A DNA stretch of 64,000 nt from Emergomyces orientalis (Eukaryota; Ascomycota; Eurotiomycetes; Onygenales; Ajellomycetaceae): assembly GCA_002110485.1 (NCBI GenBank), contig MOWL01000024.1, positions 434,001 to 498,000 of the forward strand, read 5' to 3'. The translations under genes and the position numbers were made by a program. Positions 42,780 to 54,971 of this stretch are shown piece after piece (position 1 is the first letter of the stretch; every line of letters begins with the position of its first letter). The notes beneath the pieces were generated by a model that saw only the letters and a program-made list of their open reading frames with translations, searched no databases and was not told the DNA's origin.

Positions 42780-45260
42780 AGACGATAGGGAGGGATTGTT
42801 GATTTGATCTGGGGAAGTAGCTGGTATAGTTACCGATTGTTGCTGTAGATCCTTTATACACGGTGGGTGTTCCGCATATGTTAGAATTGCGCTTGGATGT
42901 AGCTTGTAGATAATGATTCTGCACGTAGAGTTGGAGTAGTTAGAATTAGGGAACGATATTCGTCTCTGTTCAATTATTTAACATATGCCCTGCTCCGAAT
43001 CCATGGGGGCAATTCGAGTATTAACTTACTGGTTGCTTTCAACAACAGTATGGTATGCAGTATACATATCCACGCATGCCCCTGAAAATCACCACCCGGG
43101 AAACAATGCATCAGCCGCTATGCTTTGTGAACAAAGCGGACCGAACCATGGATCCCGAGCCAACACCGCCCTACGGATGCGTAGACTGGCTAATCCTGCC
43201 TCCATCTCAAATTACCAACAACCAAAGAAGCCTGCAGAGTTTCTTCTCACTACCTCACAATGCATTTTCCTACCCTCCTCAAATACCTTTCTCTCCTTGT
43301 AGCCACACAGCGCCAACAACCATGGAAGACTTTTGTTCGCGTACCGACGTAACTACAGCTAGGTTGTTGGCGGAAAAGAACGGCCCGCATGCCTTCTCGA
43401 CCGAAAGGTTCGGGCGTCGAATGCGATACCTCTAAACACTCACCACTGGCTTCGGAAGCTCGGGAATTCATCGCAAAAGTCGAATTAACCAATAGAGTGT
43501 GCGCCTACAATTGGAGGCTCTCGCCCAATGGCTGGTTTGCTAATGGAACGGACAGAATGGGTGGAAAGGTGGAAAAGGGCCTTATTTTATTTGAGGTCAA
43601 GCGTAATAAATATGCAAACGCGAAACTCACGAACACAGCATAGAAGATTCTAGCCTTCGTGGGCTACAGTAGCGGGCGTGGAATCTGGAGTAGAATGGAT
43701 GTATGTATGTACTGTACAAGTACTTGTCTACCTGCGCAGCAGGTGGTTGGTTCTGGGTTGATGCTGTTTGGAGGTGGTCGGGTGTTTATTCTGATCACTC
43801 CCGAGAGTTGGTTTTATTGTTATGAAAATAGCACAGGGTTTGCAACAGGTGTTTGACGAATGGCAGAAAGAAACGAACTCTCGAAAACCGAGATCTTTGG
43901 TTAACCCGCGTCAATTTGAGCTTTCCGTGGTCGGGTTAAATAATTGTATATGTGTAAACGAACAAAAAAAAAAAAAAGGATCAATATTGGGAGCTTGCTT
44001 CTTAATCAGCATAAGACTCGTCCTTTTGATGCAAGATGCCTTGGGTGATCTTTCTTTGACGCACGCTGGGTGTTCGACAAAACCCTTTCCTAGGGGCGCT
44101 GAGTTTGACTAGTTATACGAACTGGTGGAGATCTCCTGGGAAGAAGAAGTAGAATGGCAAGATGATAGCAGTCGTCTCACTACCTCTCCCCCAGAGACAC
44201 CATATATCTGTTCATTACTTTAGTATCTTAACATAATAAACCGCGTGCCGCCGCCGTCCTTTCCAAAATGCGTTCTTTGAAGCCTCACCATCCATTCAAA
44301 GTTTCAAGGAGTACGTCGTAGAGCTCCCAAAACCGAGCACACACAAACGGGGTGCCAGAAATGGGGCGCATCTGCATTGCGAGCTCCTGGAGCGTAAGGA
44401 TATGCTGATGAGGGTATGCACCGATCATGGGAAATACGGGAGATGATCCAGGTGATGACAACGTCCCCGCAGTGCAACCAGGACGTTTGGGAGGTGAAAG
44501 GGTGGAAGCAAAGGCGCTTAGTGTTCCGGGAAGGGTTTCTTTAATCAAGACGTAGAAAAGGCGGGGGAAGAAGCAGCGGAATAAGAGCCAGGCGGAGAGA
44601 GGACAGCGGAGAGCGGAAAGCGGAGTTGGGGCGGAAAGACTACGCAGAAACGGGCGGAGGGACGGCGGAGGTTCCGTAATGACGAAACAGGAGGAACGGC
44701 CGGATATGGTAATTTACCCGTAGTTACAATAGTTAATAAGTTACTGGGGCTGTAATCCGATTACATAACCTGTCACATGGAAACCCTGATTAACTTCCCT
44801 GAACTTGGTCAGTTTCTTTTCCTCCGCAACCTCCATCCTTCATCCTCTGTCCAATACGGGAGAAATGACCTGGCATGGGCTACATATTTCTGCTGTCGCT
44901 GCCTTCGTTGCCATAATCATTTTACGGCCCGTGCTTACGCTGCGTACGGCTGCTTCTAGACAATGTTCCAGGTGGCTATACTTGCTCCACCCCAGCATAA
45001 ATTTGGGCTACCTGGCTAGTTCCTTAACCCTGCCAATCTCCGAATTCCTATGCATGTGCCGATAACCCCGACCCTGCTTGGGAAACGTCATCAGAGCGGT
45101 TTATGAGGCCGCAAAATTCTTCATGCTTGTTACTCCGCGTGTTTATCGGCTCGCTCAGACCCCAAATAACAGCTCGCGGTCTCCGTCCTCCTATCACCCA
45201 ACCTTCCATACACTAACTGGCTGGGACGTTGAGCCGGCGGACTACAAACGAGCTGCGGAG
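42780..45260. other. 2.5-kb intergenic region
   Basis: Overlapping short frames at 42985-43440 and a minus frame at 44548-44285 have no family signature. 44560-44660 is purine-rich with repeated GCGGA units. 44780-45260 probably holds the promoter and 5' UTR of the lipase gene. Confidence 0.5.
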
Positions 45261-48200
45261 ATGTTGCTGGTGCACCAGATTGGCAGCGTCCGTGTAGGGG
45301 AGGTGGTCCGGTATGAATGTACCCGAAGTTTTCAACAAAAAACTATTTGATACTGATGCGGAACTATCAGGTTTACGCTTACATATACTCCTTCCGCAGA
45401 CCGCATCCTCCCTACGCCTGCGGAACTCTTTGTCAAAGTTAGGAACACATCTGCAATACCGCTGCGTGCCGCATATTTGCATGGCCCTTACACTCTATAT
45501 GCCTCGTGCTACCCTTCGTCTTTCAACCCAAACCAGAAATTCGTGGACCATGAAACCCGCGGCCTCCCGCAATTCGAACCAAACCTAAAGGCGGGTGGGG
45601 CTTTCAAGGCAGTGATTCCGGTGCCGGATAGTGTCACGCCATCAACTGCCCCGCCATCACCGCTCACAGCAGATACACAGAGCGTGACTTGGATAATTGA
45701 AATCGCATCGCAGGTGATATTTTCAACTACGGCGGCTGTAAACTTTGAAGTTCTTGTTGGTAGGGACTTGAAGTCCTTGGAGCTTGGGATTGGGAACTCG
45801 ACGAACTTGCCCCGTCCCGGTCATGTTCGTGATCTTGCCAGACGTGGCTCGAAGAGCAAACATAAGAAGCCCTCAGGCCTGATGAAAGGGGTATATTCCA
45901 CTGCAGTCAACCTGATGGTTGATGATACAGCAAGCCTTTGGAGTACACCACGATTCCCGTCCTGGACCGAGAAGGAAGACCTCCGGAACCTTGAAATGGA
46001 ACAGACGGAGACTGCTAAGAGATCTCAGAAAGATTCCGAAGCCAGTTCAGCCGAAGATGAGGGAACCCATAAGAAGCGCAGAAAAGTACATTTCGTCGTC
46101 CTAACGCATGGTCTACACAGTAACCTAGGGGCCGACATGCTATATCTTAAGGATAGTATAGATGCTGCTGCAAAGAAGGCCCGGGAAGATGCACGGAAGG
46201 AGCGATATAAGGCCAAGAACTCGCAATCTCTACAGCAAGCTGTATCTGCGGAGGAGCCTTTATACACTTCTGATATGCCTCCGATAGATAAACTGCAGAC
46301 CAGTTCAGAAGAAGATGACGACGATGACGAACATGTTATTGTACGTGGATTTCCAGGAAACGCGGTTCGCACCGAAAGAGGTATCCAATATCTTGGTAAA
46401 CGGCTCGCGAAATATGTCCTTCTCATGACTTATCCAGACCAGCCATATCTTCCTGTCAAAGAATCTCACAGGAAATTTCGGGCATTTACCGGTAACAGGG
46501 ATTCAGCTAGTCCTACTGGCCATGCGGCTCATTCTGGCAGCACAATATATCGCCAGGAGCCGAAGAGAACCGATTACGCTTACAAAATCACGAGTATCAG
46601 TTTTGTGGGCCACTCTCTTGGTGGGCTCGTCCAAACATACGCCATTGCTTATATTCAAAAGCATTCCCCCGAATTCTTTGACCGCATCAAACCTATCAAC
46701 TTTGTTGCTCTTGCATCTCCATTTCTCGGGCTCAGCAATGAAAACCCAATCTATGTTCGGTTCGCTTTGGATTTTGGGCTAGTTGGCCGCACTGGTCAAG
46801 ACCTTGGTTTATCGTGGACTGCGCCATCGAAAATGCGAAGTGGATGGGGGGCGATGATAGCAGGATTGGGAAATGATTCTCCCAAGTCGCCCCAGCAACC
46901 GGATCCCAAGTCAAAGCCGCTGCTGAGGATTCTTCCGAGTGGCCCTGCCCACCAGGTGCTCCAAAAATTTCGGAATCGCACCGTATACTCTAATGTTGTA
47001 AATGACGGAATTGTCCCATTACGAACGTCATGCCTCCTTTTCCTTGATTGGAGGGGCCTGGATCGAGTTGAGAAGGCTAGACGGGAAAGCGGCCTGGTCG
47101 GAACCATGGCTGAATGGGGCTGGGCTGAGATTACGGGAGCTAATGTTAATACTAATTCAATACGCTCAACCAAACCCATGACAAGTTCTGTCAATGGCGA
47201 CAGCGAGGATGATAAGGGTAAACATGGAAAGTTAGCCTCTTCACCTAAGAGTGGAGAAAGTGAAGTGCCAAAACCACGGGATGATAACCCAGAGGAACTA
47301 AGCAAAGATCCCGATGTCACAGCAGAACTTCCTAAACCGTCCCAGTTTTCGATGGTAGCGGCCAACACGGAACCACCACCTGGTACGAAACCATTGAAAT
47401 CAGCTCCGCCATCTTCTCCGAATCCGTTCGCCAGTTTACTTTCCCTATTTAAACCACAAGGGAAGAGCAGCCATCAGGGTAAAGGGGCAAAAATCTATAA
47501 ACGGAGCCAGACTGTTCGCAACGATGAGTTAGCCGAAACCTCATGGACTGACGGTCCTTCCGAATCACCACGTACTAGGCTAGCAAGAGGGGATTCCTTT
47601 TATCAGGATGAAGGCCACCACGCTCCACCAAGAACAACAATTCTAGAAGCAGCTGGAGACGTCCTTAGACCGCCTCTACCATCCACAGTTTACATCCTCG
47701 ACCCTTCAACCCGCCCGAGGACTATTTTCCACGATCGCGTGTACCACCCATCGGATATACCCCCGCCCCCTCCTATAAGAAGCCGCAGCTTTTTCCCGAC
47801 TTCTAGCACCAGTAACCTCCCCTCACCCACTGGAACCGCGAAAATTCCAGACGACCAACCTAGTAGTCCACCTATCCATACCGCTTCCGATTCGGTTCTC
47901 GGTACGACTAGTGGCATGAAAGTTGAAGAGAAAATAGCCCGCGCCTATCACCGCGACTTATCCTGGCGCAAGGTTCTTGTTCGCCTCGAGCCCGACGCGC
48001 ACAATAATATAATTGTCCGCCGTATGTTTGCAAATGCCTATGGTTGGCCTGTCGTCAAACATCTTGTTGACACGCATTTCGCAAACACCGTCACGGCAAA
48101 GACGGCAGACGAGCTTGAAAGTGGTATCGAGCGTGCTGTACTAACAAGCCGCGCCCCCTCGGAATCTGGTAGAGAGGTCCCTGGACAAGCTGATTCCCCG

Positions 48201-48665
48201 GGCCGACCATCGACACCGACCATGCAGAAAACAGACCACGAAAGCCAGCGACTTCCTGAATCATCCGAGGCAAAGGACCAACTGCGCCCCATGTCTCCCC
48301 CAATTATTCAAAGTCGTATATTACCAGATACCAACACTAGCGACCGCCACCGCCCGCCTAGCTCCGCTAGCCGGATGTCCTCTTCCCAGTCAAAGAATTC
48401 CCATCCAGACTCCTCTCGGTGGACGGATCGATATTTCGAAGACGAGGACGGCGAGGGGTATGACTCGCAGGACGAAGTCCATTTTGCTGGTAGTGGTATT
48501 CGTGGGCTGCATTTGGCGAACAGTGATGTTTTTGTGAGTGACGAGCTGACGGAGTCTCCTCCTCCTCCTCCTCCTCCTCCGAAGGATGATGAAGCCAAGG
48601 GGACGAGTATGGCGGAAATCTCGGAGTTTTTAACCGCTGGATCTTCTAGCGGTGTTGGCAATTAA
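45261..48665 (+). CDS. DUF676 putative lipase/serine esterase, 1114 aa, 2 exons
   Basis: The N-terminal part (MLLVHQIGSVRVGEVVR, then FTLTYTPSADRILPTPAELF and LRAAYLHGPYTLY) is the conserved beta-sandwich-like region of this Eurotiomycete family. The alpha/beta hydrolase follows: VHFVVLTHGLHSNLGADMLY (oxyanion region) and SFVGHSLGGLVQTYA with the nucleophilic Ser near residue 432. DUF676 members include yeast Rog1-type monoacylglycerol lipases. A conserved NVVNDGIVPLRTS segment carries a likely catalytic Asp, and the C-terminal EPDAHNNIIVRRMFANAYGWPVVKHL block a likely His. Long Pro/Ser-rich disordered stretches separate the blocks, with a poly-Pro run at 48558-48580. Exons 45261-45310 and 45371-48665; the joint gives VVRFTLTY. 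No signal peptide. Confidence 0.88.
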
Positions 48666-49302
48666 CGGTTTGTGAGGTGGAGTTAATAGAGAAGAGGAAT
48701 CATGAATTTCACGTCAGGTTTATGGATTTTTGGGCTTAGTTGTGGGTTTCTGGGATTTTTTTACGGAATTTTCGATACCCATGATCGCACTTGCGCCATG
48801 ATACGTTTTCTCTATTATATACTGGGTGCTTGCGTCGTAGGGCCAGAAACAGAACCCACCTAATCGTACCGGGGTGTACGAATTAATTGATTCTGATGTT
48901 ATGCATAATTCCCCCTATTTGCTGCCCTTCTGCTGTTTCCTTTTCGTTCTCTCCGGATCATTTATCGTTGCTTTGCTTGCTATTCCGGTCAGCGATGAAT
49001 GGGTTCATGAGGAGCACTTAGTTTATTATTTTCTCACTATATTCAAAGTTATGTACAGGGTATTTCCTTATTCCACCACCGAGTAATAGCAAATTGACTA
49101 GTTCAGCATGTATGTACTGTACATTATATTATTTGTACACATGCCAGCGGCTTTAAGATTTGTGCTAGATCTATCTCCACGTTATTGGGGGTATTTCATG
49201 TCGAAAGAAAAATAGGCAACGATTAATGAACAATAAATTATAAAAACACCCTTTCCGTCCCTGCACTCAATCCCAACTGAACTGTCAATATCCAAAAGAA
49301 AT
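48666..49302. other. Convergent intergenic region
   Basis: 3' flanks of the lipase and the secreted-protein gene; no further gene recognised. Confidence 0.5.
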
Positions 49303-50031
49303 CTAATCCCATTCAACGTCTTTCGGGTAGCTCGCACCCAAAACCGGAACACCGCAGCTATACCTCTTCGTGCGATCTTTGGAAATATTTCTGTTTCCAT
49401 GCAGCACATATCGGCAGACGAACGGACCCTCATCGCACTCAATAGGGATATAATTTTTCTCACAACTCACAGCTGAACGGTAATTTTTAGCCAGCGCAGA
49501 AACAGGTATTTCCATCCAATTGCCTACTGAACCAACTTGCAGGATAGGTTCGGTAAGCCCCTCGCCCTCATATCCATCCCTCTTTGTGAAAGTGATTGAG
49601 AATTTGCCTATGCGTGGATCGGTGAAGTATTGTCGTCCCTCCACATAACAGACGTTCCAGATTTGGTATTTCTTTTTGCCGCCATTCTGGCATTCGACGG
49701 ACGCATAGCATTGCCCGCCATCTCTTGTGCTGAAGAAGATTTCGCACATTTCTTTGTTTCTTTCGAAGTCCTGTTTTTGGCAGTTAGGTATGGGTGTAAA
49801 TCAGGGCATTGACAGTGCAAATAATGGGGAGTGAGGGCGGGGTGTACTGGGTGTACTCACCCATGACTTGTTGCTTTTGTCCTCAGTGAAGACTCCGATT
49901 GCCTTCAAAATTTCCAGAAGAATGTCTGCTTTCCCCCGAGGAGCCAGAGACGGGAAGGATGCTCCTTGCGTATTGATTGCAAGAAGGGTTATAAGGGTGA
50001 GAACTAAAAGCTTGACAGCTTTGAACGCCAT
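49303..50031 (-). CDS. Small secreted cysteine-rich protein, 212 aa, 2 exons
   Basis: A clean signal peptide (MAFKAVKLLVLTLITLLAIN, cleavage likely after TQGA) is followed by about 188 residues with eight cysteines, an even number that suits four disulfides. Exons on the minus strand are 50031-49861 and 49770-49303, with a GTGAGT donor and CAG acceptor; the joint gives NKSWDFERNKEMC. Cysteines sit in EMCEIF, GQCYASVEC, NVCYV, VSCEKN, IECDEG, FVCRY and YSCGV. I do not recognise the family. Size, secretion and cysteine content fit a fungal small secreted protein, of which some are effectors; no role can be assigned. An upstream in-frame Met at 50103 would bury the signal peptide, so 50031 is preferred. 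Confidence 0.78.
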
Positions 50032-51283
50032 TGTCTGCTCCGTGAAGCTTTTGCCCGGGATCCCTAAGAGCAACACGAGATTTATCTGATGGGATAGTCG
50101 CACATATAGGTGCTTGAACTGCGAGAAAAGTCAACGGGAGATTTGTGCGTTTTATATCCACGGTGATTTACCTTATTCTTCAAAGGATTGCAATCTTCCC
50201 AATTAAATAGAAAAAACAAAATACAAAATTAATATGGAGCCGGGGCTTCAAGATTTGGAGATGGCCCAACCACCAATTGAAAACACCATAGATCTCAGAT
50301 TCAAGCTAACAATAGTGCTCTGGAAGTAGCCGCATTGCTTATCTCGTTAGTGTTGCCGACTGACGGCGTGGATTCGACAACTCGATGGATGGCGGGAAAA
50401 ATAGTGCTAAAAATATGCTCTTTACGAGAAGGAAGTGTTGCCCACAGCAACTGGCTCGATGCTAATGCCTTCGCTCCTTTCACCTTGCTGGCGGGTGCAC
50501 TTGGCACAATTAGTCGATACCTCCTCATAGATAATATACTGCAGCTACTCGGCTCAAGCGGGTCTTTGTGGTGAGAGTTGAGGTCGCGATACGAGGGAAG
50601 CGAGCAGAGTCTTAATCTAGGGACCCTTCACAGCCCAAGGTCGATCTCATACGTTAAATATATGGGATCAACATCACTAATTGTTCTCGATTTTAAAGCT
50701 AATAAAGCTGGCTGGGGCCAAGTTGGTTTAGTTATAAAAAACCAAACATCTCCACCCCCACTGAAATATATATAGCCTTGCGTCCACAGCATGCACACTT
50801 ACGACCGGCGTCGCTGGGGATCTGACTGACGCCGCAATGAGATTGGCAGTCTCGCATCTTTTCCCTGCAGGCCCTCCACTCTTAGAAGCTATGAAGGTAG
50901 CTATAAGTTATTTATAGTAACTTAGCAACCACGAAAGCCCAGCCCAGTCGCAGTTCGAAATTTTCATCATGAACCACAGGAACTTGCGGAGTGTAAGGGC
51001 TAGTAGTTTCGCAACCTTTTTAGTCAAAATTTTGGTGCATACGTGCAGCTCCCGTACGAACAAAAAGTTGTAGAGATGGTAGAGCCAAGCGCTCTTATGG
51101 ATTCAGGGAAATTGCCCTATATCCTGCAGGTTGTTGTTGGCAGCAAGTGAAAATATTGTTCTGATGTAGAGAATATATTCTACTGACCTTGGAATCAGGT
51201 GAATAAAATCTAACGGTGTTCGTTTCTCATTCCCTCAATCCACACAAGTCGTATCTCCATTTTCTCGTCCTTCCCAAAATGTT
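50032..51283. other. 1.25-kb intergenic region
   Basis: Promoter of the secreted-protein gene on the left and 3' flank of the Rieske gene on the right. No gene signal; the short frames at 50335-50775 lack any family motif. Confidence 0.5.
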
Positions 51284-52735
51284 CTAGGAAGCCACCGCCA
51301 CATCAGGATTAATGCCATTATTCCCCTCTTCGTACCACCTCCTATCCATGCCAGCCTTCCCCCTATCCTCCACATTAAACGGCCCCTTAAGCGAACCCTT
51401 AAAATGCCTCCTCACATTCTCTCTAAACACTTGTACAGCGTCCGTCCCTTCCTGCTCACAGATCCAACTCAACCACCTATGTCCCGTCGTTACATGCGTG
51501 ATTTCGTCGTTATGAATAATCTCTAACGTGGCCACACTCTCCAGGTCCCCCGCACTACGGAATTTCTGGATCGTCATTGGATTCACATCTAGACCCCTCG
51601 CCTCGTGCACGAGCGCGATAATGCTGATGCGGGCGCGGAGATCATGCGCGGTTTCCATGGCAGAGAGCCAGAGACCATGGTGGACGGGTAGAGCGCCGAA
51701 GCGCGAGCCTAGTTGCTCCAGGCGCGTGCGCAGAAGTGAGAAGTGTTTCGCCTCGTCCGCGGCGACTTTGAGAAAATCGTGGAAGAAGGTGCGGGGGAGT
51801 TCCTGTTTTGGTTCTGTGTTTGTTTGGAATGTGGAGAATCGCACGCATATGTCGATGGCAAGATCAATTGCCCAGAGCTCGATGTTGGCGAGCGCATGTA
51901 GCATGGCGATTCGGCTCTTGAGGGTCCCACCTCTGCCTGGTTTGGGGGTTTCCCAAGGGTTCACTTCTGCTAAATTCTCTTGACGAGGTGGTTGGTCTGG
52001 AGGAGCCACGGCTCCGCGCCCTAGGGGCAGCGGGGAGGGAGAGGTTTCATTCTGAGCGAAAAGAGAGAAGAAGTGTATGGTTAATTCGATTTTGTGTTCG
52101 GGATTTGCTGTGTTTAGGATGTGGACAGCCCAATCGCAGAATGTAGCGTGTTCGTCTAGAAAGCGAGGCATAGTGTTGGCATCTTCTTCCTCTTGCTCTT
52201 CCATAAACTCGGAGGCCGTAGTAGGAATATCACTAGTGGTAGCTGTAGTCCCTGAGGGCTCAGATTGTTGCTGCTTCTTCCTTTTCTTGCGCTTTTCACG
52301 ATTCTTTAGCATGACCTTCTCGCTGACGGGTTCTATTTTGCTCAGCACCACGCCGTCTATTTCGTCAACATTTACATTATATTGCAAGGATATAACCTGA
52401 TCTTTTATATCAATGGGAAAAGTGCAGGTTTTAATCCCGACACTCGACTCTCCAGTCTCCACGTTGAAGTCATACGCGTGCCAGGGGCAAGACACGACAT
52501 AAGCAGAATCTTCAATATCAACGTGCGACTCTGCCATGGGACCCCCGGCATGAGGGCATTCTGCCTCCATAGCATAATACGACCATCCATCTGATGTTTC
52601 GTTGGCCCTGTATACGGATGTGGACGAGGACTCAATCGATGGTAAACGGAATAGCACTAGCCGTTTACCGTCGGAAAGATGAATCACATATCGAGCCTGT
52701 GTAAAATCTGAAAGGGGACCTAGCCTGATAGACAT
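51284..52735 (-). CDS. Rieske [2Fe-2S] domain fused to DUF455 (MiaE-like di-iron) domain, 483 aa
   Basis: Two redox domains in one intact frame. The N-terminal Rieske domain has CPHAGG (Cys60, His62) and CPWHAYDF (Cys83, His86), the four ligands of a 2Fe-2S cluster. A Lys-rich linker (about 144-162) and an acidic stretch follow. The C-terminal ferritin-like DUF455 domain shows the spaced metal ligands expected of MiaE-type di-iron proteins: Glu286 (NIELWA), Glu328/His331 (DEAKHF), Glu378 (VHEARGLDV), Glu411/His414 (DEITHV). The arrangement suggests an oxygenase that carries its own electron-transfer module; the substrate is unknown. I prefer the start MSIRLGPL at 52735, ten residues into the longest frame. 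No intron, no signal peptide. Minus-strand neighbour of the RBR ligase gene, with no evident functional link. Confidence 0.88.
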   Translation of the reverse strand: MSIRLGPLSDFTQARYVIHLSDGKRLVLFRLPSIESSSTSVYRANETSDGWSYYAMEAECPHAGGPMAESHVDIEDSAYVVSCPWHAYDFNVETGESSVGIKTCTFPIDIKDQVISLQYNVNVDEIDGVVLSKIEPVSEKVMLKNREKRKKRKKQQQSEPSGTTATTSDIPTTASEFMEEQEEEDANTMPRFLDEHATFCDWAVHILNTANPEHKIELTIHFFSLFAQNETSPSPLPLGRGAVAPPDQPPRQENLAEVNPWETPKPGRGGTLKSRIAMLHALANIELWAIDLAIDICVRFSTFQTNTEPKQELPRTFFHDFLKVAADEAKHFSLLRTRLEQLGSRFGALPVHHGLWLSAMETAHDLRARISIIALVHEARGLDVNPMTIQKFRSAGDLESVATLEIIHNDEITHVTTGHRWLSWICEQEGTDAVQVFRENVRRHFKGSLKGPFNVEDRGKAGMDRRWYEEGNNGINPDVAVAS

Positions 52736-53330
52736 TACTGTATGTAAGGCAATGAACGTGCGCAAATTTTAGTGTTATTAACAACGAGATTGCAACTGAT
52801 ACTGGGTAGGGAATGGGAATCTGTTTTTGAAGCAGTGGGGCGGAGAAAAATATAGTGCACGGGAAGTGTCTTCTGACTAATCACACCTTAAGGGATAACC
52901 AATACATTACCATGGCTACAAAATTCCTGTCTCCATTTTTAGAATATGATACCTAACCACGAACACATCAGGAAATGTACATATGGTTCACGGATGACTA
53001 TGGCTTATTTTCACCGTTGGTGCTGAGTACTTTTTGTCGTTCGTGCAGATATTAGTATGAGAGGACTGACTCTCGTCGCTTGCGCCGGATCAACTCAGAA
53101 AGCGAAGGGTTACAATGGAAAAGAATACTATATTATTTATTAAAGTATATGTACAGAGATTATAGAAACCAAAAGTCCTATACGGATTCGTCAAATTTTC
53201 CAATCTTGCCCAACTTTGATTCCTAACTGTCAGCTCAAGGCCTGCTATCCTTTCTCCAAAACACAAGAAGCATACATACACGCGAATACATATTAACCCC
53301 CCAAAAGAGCGTTTCTCAACGCGCGTGCTG
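52736..53330. other. Intergenic Rieske-RBR genes
   Basis: Promoter side of the Rieske fusion gene and 3' end of the RBR gene; no other signal. Confidence 0.5.
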
Positions 53331-54971
53331 TTAATATTCAGGATAAACCGGGTTATAATGATACGGTGGCATACCACGCTGCTGCTGAGGAGGCATGTAA
53401 ACCGGAGCAGGCTGAGGGGTTTCACCATTACCCCCATCCTCAAACGGCGCGATAAAAACTCCAGTGACGTTGGTCCCGAACGGCATGGCATTATGTATCC
53501 TCATTGGCTGGAAAGGCGGCTGATTTGGATTCACCCGGTAGCCGCCAGGTATCTGGGCATAAAAAGGCACACGGGCAGCCGCTGCGCCAGGTGCATAATG
53601 CACAGCGTTCTGAGGCACTTGGGCCTGTTGGGGCATCATGACGGCTTGTGGTTGTAAAGGGTCGTGCATGTGGTTATTGAACCAAGGGCACGCGCAAGTT
53701 TTCCACCTGGCGGCGCATACGATGCAGAACTCCGCGCCACAGCGGCAGGTCATGTGGTTGCAGCCATCGCGCAGCTCGACCATGGCCGAGCAATTGTAGC
53801 AGCGTTGCCAGCCATTTTCCCTGGCTGCCTCGATGAAGCGTCTCGTTTCGTCGTCCTTTGGGCACTCACTGCCTGTGTGCCATTTGCCGTTGCAGAGCCC
53901 GCAGACTTTGGTATTGCAGCTCCCGCATACGCCATACCTGCGGCCCCCTGTGGCGCCACCGCTGGTGTCAACGCGGATGTTGCTAGGCTTGATCCACTCC
54001 CCACAGTCCCTGGTAGGACAGTAGAGTCGGTCCTTTGTGGTGTATTCCTGGTATTTCTTGTTCCATTTGATTTTGAATTTTACGTCGAAAAGGCTATCGA
54101 CGTGCTTAAGGGGAATGTGGTCGGAAGTGCAGCATTTAGGAGGCATGTGTTGCGGGTCGGTTACAGACATGGTAAAGACGCGCCTGAGGCAGTCCTCACA
54201 CATGCTGTGGGAGCAGGCGAGCTGGGCAGCTTCGCTCACTGGGATGTCGTCGGAGCACGTCAAACATGAAACCCTATATTCGAACCGTTAAATTGGGGAA
54301 GAAGAAAAAAAGGAAAAAAAAGACAAAAGCTGAAAAAGAGATAGAGCCATGCTTAGGTAAACGAAAAAGAGAAGATATAGTACTTACGTCCTTTCCGCCA
54401 CCGATGGGGAAGCGGGAACATCAAGCATGGCCTTTTTAGAGCCCGCGTTCCGTTTCCCCTGCCTTTCAGGAGAGGATTGCTTCCCCGGCTTATCTTTGGG
54501 GGCTTGAGACCTAGGGCTCCTCTTTGCAGGTTGCCAGTCCGACTGCTCACCGAGTCGAAGAGGGAGGGATATTGGAGACGGGTTATATCTCATCCAAGAT
54601 TCTGCCACGGCACGCTGCGTAGCGCTTCGTTTGGGGGGATCCCTGCGTGTCAACTCTTTCGCTCTGCCTCCAGAAGCCATCGCTGAACGGGCCGTGCTAT
54701 TGCTTGAGTCCACGGGTATTGATACTGTGGACGAACGATCTCTGCGAGAATGGCTCTTTTTGGGAGTTTGGGAATCTTGCTCGGTTCGGTGGCTTTCCCG
54801 CGCGGGCTTTTCGGGCTTCTCTTCCGTAGAATGGGTCCGATGAGACTTGCGCCGACGGCGTCTATGTTCGTCTCCTTCCTTATGGTGGCTAGATCGGCGA
54901 CGGTGGTGGGGGTGATGTTGTTCCGAATCAGAAACCATAATAGTATGCGCTGGGTTGCCCAAGCTGGTCAT
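53331..54971 (-). CDS. RBR-type E3 ubiquitin ligase, 508 aa, 2 exons
   Basis: RING1 (VSCLTCSDDI...ACSHSMCEDCL...PKCC), an in-between-RING domain (YCPTRDCGEW...CGSCNTKVCGLC...WHTGSECP) and RING2 (CYNCSAMVELRDGCNHMTC then CGAEFCIVC) follow in the order of RBR ligases. In these the RING2 cysteine accepts ubiquitin before transfer. The Cys in HMTC is the probable catalytic residue. The N-terminal 190 residues are His/Arg/Ser-rich and basic, likely disordered and nuclear or RNA-associated. The C-terminus is Pro/Gln/Tyr-rich (YMPPQQQRGMPPYHY). Exons on the minus strand are 54971-54388 and 54273-53331; the joint gives AERTVSCLTCSDD. The start is uncertain: MTSLGNP at 54971 is chosen, and Met at 55031 or further upstream is possible. 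Confidence 0.88.

Noticed and set aside
42985..43643. Overlapping ORFs of 105, 126 and 84 aa
   Set aside because: Different frames over the same DNA, no conserved motif, no splice model that joins them.
44285..44548. 87-aa minus-strand ORF
   Set aside because: No signal peptide, domain or neighbouring exon; indistinguishable from chance.
53664..54269. Plus-strand frame of 201 aa
   Set aside because: Antisense to the RBR ligase; the zinc-binding cysteines are on the minus strand.
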